Assembly (NCBI GenBank): GCA_964632005.1 | Contig: CAZWAP010000042.1 | Coordinates: 1-20,563 of the forward strand | Direction: 5' to 3' | From: CAZWAP01 sp964632005 | Lineage (GTDB): Bacteria; Planctomycetota; Phycisphaerae; Sedimentisphaerales; Anaerobacaceae | Length of the DNA: 20,563 bases | Shown here: positions 14,986 to 20,563 of the stretch, piece after piece | Position numbering within the stretch: the stretch's first letter is position 1 | Layout: each line of letters starts with the position of its first letter | Translations under genes and position numbers: made by a program | Notes under the pieces: model-generated | Told to the model about the DNA's origin: nothing | Database searches by the model: none | The model's input: only the letters and a program-made list of their open reading frames with translations

Positions 14986-16149
14986 CTATCGATTAGTATG
15001 GCTTTCATCGTGGCCTTTATTCTTTCTCCCGGCCCCTTCGATCAGGCGTTCAGCGATCCGCCGGGCCGCGGCCGACTCCGACAGCGCCGCACAATTTCTG
15101 GCCATCTCCTCCCGCCTCTTCTGGTCCGTGATCAGTTGCTCCAGCTCCTCCCACAGCCATTCTGCACGCTCATTTGCATCCGGCAGGTCATCGACGATCA
15201 CCGCCGCTCCGGCCTCGACAAGTTTGGCGGCGTTTAGATACTGATGCCGATCCCTGTGGTGCGGGTAGGGCATGCAGATACTCGGGACGCCGGCAGCGGC
15301 ATATTCGGCCACGCTCACCGCCCCGCTACGGCCTATCACCAGGTCCGCGGCAGCCAACAAGTCCGCCATATCATCCCAATACCCCAGAACCTTGTGACCT
15401 ATTTTCGTCCCCTCGTACCTGCCCTTGACCTGCTCAAGGTGCGTTGGTCCGGCCAGGTGAACGATCTGCCACTGCTCTGCAAATTCGGCGAGCCTACCCA
15501 CAAGTAGGCAGACCGCCTCGTTGATTCTCGCCGCCCCGCTCGAGGCACCGGTGACCACCAATACCTTCTTGTCCCTGTCAAGTCCCAGCCGCCCTATGGC
15601 TCTTTCCGGCCGCGGATCATCAAAGGCCCTGCGCAGGGGACATCCCACAACGCTTAGCTTCGCCTTGAATCTTGCAAAATATTCGCGGCTATCTTCGAAC
15701 TGGGTGAAGATCTCATCCGCCCACCGTGCCGCCAACCGGTTGGCCCGGCCCGGTAGGACATCAACGTTCAGAACCGTCACCGACGCGCCGAGACGATGCC
15801 CTGCCAGGCATACCGGCCCGGCCACGAACCCCCCGACCCCTATCACCACCGGCTGATCAGCCTCGGCCAGCACCGCCTTTGCAATCTTGTAGCTCTCGGC
15901 AAATGATCTGCAGAACCGAACCAACCTGCCCGGCCGGTACGACAGACCCTCGGCAGGCAAGCAGGTATAAGCAAACCCGCTCTCGCCGAGCACTCTCGAA
16001 TCTATCTCCCTGCTACTGCAGAAAAAATGTACCCGCGCCGCCGGAGCAAGCTCGACTATCCGCTGCGCCACCGCGATACCCGGGTAGATATGTCCCCCGG
16101 TCCCACCACCGGCAAGAAAGAAACTCTTAGCTGCCACGACCTGCTTCAC
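14986..16149 (-). CDS. murG: UDP-GlcNAc:lipid I N-acetylglucosaminyltransferase MurG, unusual acceptor-site motif
   Basis: This 387-residue GT28 enzyme adds GlcNAc to lipid I to form lipid II at the cytoplasmic face of the membrane. Motifs are GGGTGGHIYPG (14-24), GVGGFVAGP (104-112), GRSGAVSVAE (273-282, with the ribose-binding Glu) and PYPHHRDRHQ (294-303). The segment that reads HEQN plus a short run to PG.ANR in typical MurG is LNVDVLPGRANR here (127-138), so the conserved His, Glu and Asn are replaced. The start is a GTG at 16149 with only a weak GAGAG site. The GTG four codons later is possible, but the first fits the family length. It lies upstream of ftsW on the same strand, but the sugar cassette stands between them. 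Confidence 0.9.
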   Translation of the reverse strand: MKQVVAAKSFFLAGGGTGGHIYPGIAVAQRIVELAPAARVHFFCSSREIDSRVLGESGFAYTCLPAEGLSYRPGRLVRFCRSFAESYKIAKAVLAEADQPVVIGVGGFVAGPVCLAGHRLGASVTVLNVDVLPGRANRLAARWADEIFTQFEDSREYFARFKAKLSVVGCPLRRAFDDPRPERAIGRLGLDRDKKVLVVTGASSGAARINEAVCLLVGRLAEFAEQWQIVHLAGPTHLEQVKGRYEGTKIGHKVLGYWDDMADLLAAADLVIGRSGAVSVAEYAAAGVPSICMPYPHHRDRHQYLNAAKLVEAGAAVIVDDLPDANERAEWLWEELEQLITDQKRREEMARNCAALSESAAARRIAERLIEGAGRKNKGHDESHTNR

Positions 16150-16934
16150 TCTATACTCTCTAACATCCCCGCTCCTGTCTCCTGGGGGAACGGCGTCCGG
16201 AGATCCCGCTCTAAAGTCTGTGGCAAATCCTCCGCAAAGGCAAGGCTTTTCCGGCGCCCTAACCGGTGGTCATCCTAATCACCAGTCGGGGCATTCCCTG
16301 GCGAAAAACAACGATTTGTGATAACCTATCGGCCAAGACGCCGCGAACCGGATAATTTCGTCGTTATCTTTCACCAATCGCGCCAGCGAGAACCAAACAA
16401 TATCAAACGTCCAAAATGCAGGAAGCAGGGTTGCGCATTACAACGTATGATACGGGAACTCGCGAAACGAGAATCGGCAACCAAAGGAGAGGGCCTTTGG
16501 GATCATCGACGCCATTCGGGTTTGCGGACCATAAGGGGGGGTAGTTGCCGCGATTTCGGGCGTCCGCTGGCGGGACTGGCACAACTCCTGCTGCTGGGAT
16601 ACCAAGAGAGGACGTAGATTTCCGGCTTTATCGGTATTGCGCGTCGCCTCGCCCGGTTCAGCATAATCGCACCTGCTATTAGAGAAAATAGAGGTCTCAC
16701 CCTTTTCCTATCGGAAATAAAGGACGAGGACTTAAACGCGTGGATGGCCGTGAATGCAAAGCAGCTGTGCGGGCCAGTGAGGTTATAGGTCCAAGCCCAG
16801 CGAAGTAGTGAAGAAGCGGACCGGAGAAAGGATGAAGAATTGACAATGACAGTGACGTGCTGTCAGCTCGGCAACAACCAAAGAAGAGGCGCTACCGAGG
16901 ATCTATTGATTACGAAACGCGGTAAGAACAAGAA
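16150..16934. other. 785-bp region with no supported gene
   Basis: Frames here, including one at 16318-16617, are rich in Arg and Gly, lack ribosome sites and match no family that I recognise. A stretch without a start codon at about 16621-16785 reads like a short coding remnant but could not be assigned. The region lies between divergent murG and a pseudogene, so it may hold further decayed sequence. Confidence 0.4.
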
Positions 16935-17595
16935 ATGAGATTTGCGAGAGTTGCCGGAGCAGTAGTAGTGTGCCTGTGTGCGGCCTGTGCGACCCCGGGC
17001 GCCGCGGAAAGCAACAGGACAGGGCAGATTGAGCAGAGCGTAGAGGTCGGTCGAGCGTGTGGAGAAGATGGCGGCGCGACAGAAGAATAGCTGCACGTAC
17101 CCGAAATTCTTCAAGGGCGCTGGCGGAGAGCTGATATTTACGTACCGGGATGCCAGAAGCGGAAACGGCAACCAGATACACAACGTCTACGGCGTCAAGA
17201 GCAGGATATGGCGGCTGCTGGATAAGCCCTTGACCGACGGCTTGGGCCAGATTGAACGCGTACATTTCGGGGTCGGTGCACGGGCCTGACGGCTACTTTC
17301 ATATCTGCTGGGTGTGGCGGGATACGCCGAACTGTTATGCTAACCACGACCTGAGCTATGCGCGGAGCAGGGATATGGTGCACTGCGAGACCGCAGGTGG
17401 GGATGAGATTGAGCTGCCGATGACAATAGGGACCGAGGCGTGATTGCGGATCCTGTGCCGGTAAAGGCAGGTATGATAAACGGCAATACCAGAATCGGGT
17501 TTGAATCGAAAGGGCGCGTTGTTATCAGCTATCATAAGTTTGACGCACGGGGCAATACTCAGGTTTACAACGCGCGATTCGAGGATGGCCGCTGA
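16935..17595 (+). pseudogene. Decayed BNR-repeat-containing (BNR_4-type) secreted protein gene
   Basis: Four consecutive pieces in shifting frames form one degraded gene. 16935-17090 encodes a signal peptide (MRFARVAGAVVVCLCAAC...) and a VEVGRA start of the mature part. 17059-17287 resumes with SCTYPKFFKGAGGELIFTYRD and GNGNQIHNVYGVKSRIWRLLDKPLTDG. A frame change follows and 17252-17445 reads NAYISG...GPDGYFHICWVWRDTP and NHDLSYARSRDMVH. A second change follows and 17440-17595 reads DPVPVKAGMINGNTRIGF and ISYHKFDARGNTQVYNARFEDGR, then a stop. These blocks are in the family order of the BNR_4 beta-propeller proteins, usually secreted and linked to polysaccharide use. A large part between the first two pieces and the whole C-terminus are missing. 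At least two frameshifts plus an internal deletion make it non-functional. Confidence 0.85.
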
Positions 17596-17644
17596 CAAAT
17601 CCGGCCGGCCGGTACTTGTTGATTGTGACAGAAAAGAGGCGAGG

Positions 17645-18220
17645 CTACTCGAGATCAGACCATCTGGCCGGTTGTTTGTCGACGGTGATGGGGGTGATCG
17701 AGGTGATGAGCCATCTACCGTCGGATTGTTTCTTAAGATCGAGCCGACCTTTGAAAAAGAAGAACGACTTGTAGTCGCGCGCAACCCAGCTGTTTGCTTC
17801 GAAATGTGTGGTCGTAAAAACGGTCACGGTTGCATTGCGGCCCGAGATGAGGACAAGTCGGTTTCTCTCGATGTTCTTTGCGATCAGAGGTTGTGAGAGG
17901 CTACGGCGACAGTGCCTGATCAGATCGGCCTTGTCGCGGTGGTACGAATCGTGGTAGTCCGGAGCGATCAGCTGTTCTACGGTGGCGCAATCCTCCCGCT
18001 CGACGGCGCTGATAACAGCATCGATGACGGAGTTGATCCTCTCGCGGTCGGTCTGGACAAGATAGTCGAGGCTCAGTGCCAGGCAGGCCAGAGCCACGGG
18101 GATCAGCCATTGCCACCATTTGCACTTTTCCGGCCAGACGCTGCGAAAGGTGAGCACGCCGAAGAGGACAATTACCGCGGCACCGAGCAATGTCCAGGGT
18201 TGTTCAAAGAAATTAAACAT
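17645..18220 (-). CDS. Small membrane protein with C-terminal NTF2/SnoaL-like domain
   Basis: This 191-residue protein has two predicted transmembrane helices (about 11-29 and 37-55) separated by a short loop with PEKCKWWQW. The soluble C-terminal domain at about 60-185 has the helix-then-beta-sheet pattern of NTF2-like proteins: INSVIDAVISAVEREDCATVEQLI, TVTVFTTTHF, KSFFFFKGRLDLKKQ and a final GRWLITSITP strand. NTF2-like folds serve as small-molecule pockets or protein interaction modules, and the sequence gives no catalytic residue. The convergent upstream neighbour is the BNR pseudogene, 49 bp away. Its own promoter is not clear. It is a real gene by composition and fold pattern, but the function is unknown. 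Confidence 0.75.
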   Translation of the reverse strand: MFNFFEQPWTLLGAAVIVLFGVLTFRSVWPEKCKWWQWLIPVALACLALSLDYLVQTDRERINSVIDAVISAVEREDCATVEQLIAPDYHDSYHRDKADLIRHCRRSLSQPLIAKNIERNRLVLISGRNATVTVFTTTHFEANSWVARDYKSFFFFKGRLDLKKQSDGRWLITSITPITVDKQPARWSDLE

Positions 18221-18526
18221 TGGTTCGTGTATCGCACTGCACCCGGCCGGGCACCGGCAGATGGGCCATCGTGTTGGGCCCTGCCCAAATGCCGCTCGCA
18301 GCCGGACTTGTAAGCTCGGGCTTAGAACCGCCCGCCAGTCGTATATTGTCCACCAAGAACAAGCCGCCCCCGTGTCTTTGCCCTCCTTAGGCCGGAGGCA
18401 AAAGAGCGGGCCACAACAGGGTATGTTTTGGAGCGGGCGATTGCAAGGATCACCGATAACGCGTATCCAAGATTCCGCCCCCTTTGAACCGGTGGTGTCC
18501 GGCTTGGCGATAAGCCATGCACTTGG
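18221..18526. other. 306-bp gap upstream of the NTF2-like gene
   Basis: A 9-bp stem with one bulge (TTTGCCCTCC at 18377-18386 with GGAGGCAAA at 18394-18402) lies about 130 bases after the prepilin stop on the minus strand, with no T-run. A minus-strand frame reading FLVDNIRLAGG has no start and is too short to call. Confidence 0.35.
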
Positions 18527-19321
18527 TCACGGGAAGGGACGCGTGGTGTGCCATAATTGGTAGCCCCTTTGCATGTAGCGCAGGTCCTCGCCTTCACCGG
18601 CGGGGACGGTCATCCAAAACTTGAACTTGCTGGGCTCCCAGAGAGCCTGCTCGCACCATTCCATCGTGCTCTTGTCCAGCCATCTGTGCTTTTCCGCGTG
18701 GCCGTCAGCGAAACTCAGACAGCTTCTCTTGTTGTGAAAGATTGCCGGAGGGTCGATCCATCTGCTGCCCGTCTTGAAGACGAGCCACGAGCCCATGTTC
18801 CAACCTCGTGGGTCACACTCCTCCACGAAGACGTATTTGAGGGCCGGAGTCTCTATTTCGCTGTAGTTTCTCAGGTCTCGTTCGGTCCTGTCTCTTTCTT
18901 GTCCGGCCATATTGCCGCTGATGGAGTAGCTTCGAAAAGCCCAGTGCGGCGGTTTTATCTTCCTTAGGTCAGCCGGACAGCGGTATACATCTATTTGCTT
19001 GACGTAGGGCCACAGTAGTCCTCGCCTTATGCCTTCCTTCTTGTCTTCCAATGGCTCGCCAATACTACCGTTGGGCTTGTCCACCCAATCGATCAGACGG
19101 CCTCCTATTTTCCCGCCAACATGCCCACCGACCAGTTTCCCATCGCAATCCTCCTGGTAGAGATACCAGGCACTTGCGAGGGATTTCATGTTGCTTGTGC
19201 AGACTATACTGTACGCCTGGTCCCTGGCCGCTCTCAGGGCGGGCATCAGAATCGCCATCAGAAGGGCAATAATGGCGATCACCACGAGCAACTCAACGAG
19301 AGTAAAAGCCTGCCTTTTCAT
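18527..19321 (-). CDS. Prepilin-type protein with H-X9-DG motif (paralogue A)
   Basis: The frame is open further upstream, but the start is the ATG at 19321, with GGAAG eight bases before it, giving 264 residues. The N-terminus MKRQAFTLVELLVV is a type IV prepilin/pseudopilin signal. Cleavage is expected before Phe6, leaving Glu at mature position 5, followed by a hydrophobic helix to about residue 27. The C-terminal part has the processing-associated H-X9-DG motif (H196 to D206-G207) and Cys residues at 41, 115, 168 and 201. Such proteins are abundant in planctomycetes and are presumed to be surface or secretion-related pseudopilins; the precise role is unknown. The paralogue at 19571-20341 shares the signal sequence and several blocks (YVFVEECDPRG, VPAGEG). 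The gene has its own promoter at 19496-19525. Confidence 0.9.
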   Translation of the reverse strand: MKRQAFTLVELLVVIAIIALLMAILMPALRAARDQAYSIVCTSNMKSLASAWYLYQEDCDGKLVGGHVGGKIGGRLIDWVDKPNGSIGEPLEDKKEGIRRGLLWPYVKQIDVYRCPADLRKIKPPHWAFRSYSISGNMAGQERDRTERDLRNYSEIETPALKYVFVEECDPRGWNMGSWLVFKTGSRWIDPPAIFHNKRSCLSFADGHAEKHRWLDKSTMEWCEQALWEPSKFKFWMTVPAGEGEDLRYMQRGYQLWHTTRPFP

Positions 19322-19413
19322 CGGTGTACTTCCCTTTCCCATCGAAAAAGGCGCAGGTCTGTTGGCAACCAGGCAAAGCCAGAGCACTTGCCAATTGCAA
19401 AACCACGACTGTC
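19215..19413. repeat. 199-bp exact direct repeat, copy 1 (leader and codons 1-36)
   Basis: Bases 19215-19413 are identical to 20235-20433, exactly 1020 bp further on. The block covers 92 bases of leader and the first 36 codons of the prepilin gene, and ends abruptly at the ARDQA codons. Confidence 0.97.
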
Positions 19414-19495
19414 AAAATATAAGATGTCCCCATCCAGTGCACCGTTCCACGGATTTCCGAGTTTCCAGCTCTGCCGGGGGTATACTGCTTCTTCA

Positions 19496-19525
19496 ATTAT
19501 ACGAGAAGACGCGAGGACAAATCAA
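19496..19525 (-). promoter_or_regulatory. Predicted promoter of prepilin paralogue A
   Basis: On the minus strand TTGATT (19525-19520), 18 bases and a perfect TATAAT (19501-19496). The same arrangement is kept upstream of the second paralogue although the spacer sequence differs, which supports function. It implies a leader of about 165 bases. Confidence 0.65.
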
Positions 19526-19570
19526 CCGCCAGGAGGATTTTTCAGAGAGGTTCAGGGCCGAAAGGAAGCA

Positions 19571-20341
19571 TTAGTCGTGCGACTTGCACGGATAGCCCCT
19601 TGCCATAAAATCGAGATCTTTGCCTTCGCCGGCAGGTACGCGATAGAAGAAGGCCCTCGTATCCATATTCTTGGCCAGCTCACACATTTCGATGGTGCTC
19701 TTATCTTCCCACCTGTGTATTGTGGCCCTACCATCAGCGTATCCGAGGCAGCTTCTGTGGCCATGCCAGATTGCAAATGGATCGACCCACCTTGGTGGGC
19801 CGAACCTCATAACCCACGAACCTACGTTGACTCCTCTCGGGTCGCACTCTTCCACGAAGACGTACTTGGCGGAGGGGCTCTTTATTTCAGCGTAGGTTTT
19901 AGCCCGTTCCGAGCCAGCCCATGCTTCCCCGTTTGCCCCTCCTGCGATGGAATAGCTGCCGAAGGTTTCTTTACCTGGGATCTTCTTACGGGCGTCACCA
20001 GGGCAGCGGTAGATCTTTAGTTCCTTGACATAGGGAAACAACGCACCCTGCATTATTCCCTCTTTTTCAGGGCCGGTGGGGTCATCTGCCCGGAAACGGT
20101 GCGGCCTGGTTGGTCCTTTCACCCAGCCGTTGCCTGCAGGACGCCCGTAAACCAGCTTACCGTCATTTTCGTCCTGGTACATATACCACGCCAGAGAAAG
20201 AGTCCTGAGGTTGGCCTGGCAGTGAACGCGCCTGGCCTGGTCCCTGGCCGCTCTCAGGGCGGGCATCAGAATCGCCATCAGAAGGGCAATAATGGCGATC
20301 ACCACGAGCAACTCAACGAGAGTAAAAGCCTGCCTTTTCAT
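19571..20341 (-). CDS. Prepilin-type protein with H-X9-DG motif (paralogue B)
   Basis: The chosen start is the ATG at 20341, with GGAAG eight bases upstream, giving 256 residues; the frame is open upstream without another good site. The signal MKRQAFTLVELLVV and hydrophobic helix are identical to paralogue A through residue 36, even at silent positions, then diverge. The body keeps the shared blocks (AWYMYQDENDGKLV, YRCPGDARKK, YVFVEECDPRG, VPAGEGKDLDFMARGY) and the H-X9-DG motif (H193 to D203-G204). After cleavage before Phe6 it should be assembled by or inserted with a type II secretion/type IV pilus-like system, none of which is in the window. It ends 45 bp before the promoter of paralogue A on the same strand, so the pair is a tandem duplication. 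Confidence 0.9.
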   Translation of the reverse strand: MKRQAFTLVELLVVIAIIALLMAILMPALRAARDQARRVHCQANLRTLSLAWYMYQDENDGKLVYGRPAGNGWVKGPTRPHRFRADDPTGPEKEGIMQGALFPYVKELKIYRCPGDARKKIPGKETFGSYSIAGGANGEAWAGSERAKTYAEIKSPSAKYVFVEECDPRGVNVGSWVMRFGPPRWVDPFAIWHGHRSCLGYADGRATIHRWEDKSTIEMCELAKNMDTRAFFYRVPAGEGKDLDFMARGYPCKSHD

Positions 20342-20433
20342 CGGTGTACTTCCCTTTCCCATCGAAAAAGGCGCAGGTCTGTTGGCAACCAGGCAAAGCC
20401 AGAGCACTTGCCAATTGCAAAACCACGACTGTC
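20235..20433. repeat. 199-bp exact direct repeat, copy 2 (leader and codons 1-36)
   Basis: Identical to 19215-19413. Similarity continues beyond it into the leader and promoter but with many substitutions, so the exact identity is confined to this block. Confidence 0.97.
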
Positions 20434-20514
20434 GAAACATAAGATGCACGCATCCGGTGTACTGTTCCGCGGATTCCCGAGTTTCCAGCGCTGCGGGGGT
20501 GTCCTGGCTTTGCA

Positions 20515-20544
20515 ATTATACGGGGAGGGGCGAGGAAAAATCAA
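20515..20544 (-). promoter_or_regulatory. Predicted promoter of prepilin paralogue B
   Basis: On the minus strand TTGATT (20544-20539), 18 bases and TATAAT (20520-20515), the same layout as the promoter of paralogue A. Confidence 0.65.
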
Positions 20545-20563
20545 CCAAAAAAGAAACCTTCGG

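Noticed and set aside
16318..16617. A 99-codon plus-strand frame upstream of the BNR pseudogene.
   Set aside because: Arg-rich low-quality frame with no ribosome site or family similarity.
18222..18390. A minus-strand frame reading FLVDNIRLAGG looked like the tail of a carbohydrate-binding protein.
   Set aside because: It has no start, is only about 50 codons and lacks any upstream domain in the same frame; chance similarity is as likely.
18376..18403. Minus-strand CCTCCGGCCTAA resembles part of a c-di-GMP-I (GEMM) riboswitch in the leader of the NTF2-like gene.
   Set aside because: The GCACAGGGCAAACC half and the rest of the fold are absent; the stretch is simply the arm and loop of a local hairpin.
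19322..19413. TGGC and TTGC elements in the prepilin leader suggested a sigma54 promoter.
   Set aside because: The spacing between TGGC and TTGC is 9 or 12 bases instead of the required 7, and a good TTGATT-N18-TATAAT promoter lies further upstream.

Overview
The window looks like chromosome of a GC-rich planctomycete, most likely of the Phycisphaerae/Sedimentisphaerales side. This is an inference from content. The signs are two prepilin-type proteins with H-X9-DG motifs, a DUF1080 protein, Tat-exported Gfo/Idh/MocA and DUF6807 proteins, a Ser/Thr kinase next to an ECF-like sigma factor, a tricorn-like protease, and a scattered cell-wall gene set. No phage, transposase or CRISPR array is visible.

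Layout. 1-2514: a secreted tricorn-like protease (minus, cut by the window edge) and a POT-family peptide transporter (plus) diverge from one 240-bp region with a recognisable promoter on each side. 2578-3210: a DUF1080 protein, convergent with the transporter. 3444-4475: tRNA-Ala(GGC), tRNA-Arg(CCT) and, facing them, tRNA-Lys(CTT), with mostly empty DNA between. 4892-8459: a signalling locus made of a Ser/Thr kinase with four C-terminal zinc ribbons, a PP2C phosphatase, and a sigma factor with its own promoter and a C-terminal membrane domain. 8477-16149, all minus: murG, then a three-gene sugar cassette (TIM-barrel/DUF6807 fusion, Gfo/Idh/MocA oxidoreductase, TIM-barrel isomerase), then ftsW and dtd. 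16935-17595: the decayed remains of a BNR-repeat protein. 17645-18220: a small membrane protein with an NTF2-like domain. 18527-20341: two tandem prepilin-type paralogues sharing an exactly identical 199-bp block over leader and signal sequence.

How the parts may work together (inference). The protease and transporter could form a peptide-scavenging pair. The kinase and phosphatase could set the phosphorylation state of the membrane-anchored sigma factor or of a partner. The sugar cassette, perhaps with the distant DUF1080 protein, resembles gene sets that oxidise glycosides to 3-keto sugars and then cleave or rearrange them. MurG and FtsW serve peptidoglycan synthesis, but their order is reversed relative to the usual ftsW-murG order and MurG lacks the usual HEQN motif. 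The most interesting candidates for something new are the kinase/phosphatase/membrane-sigma locus and the concerted evolution of the prepilin signal cassette.
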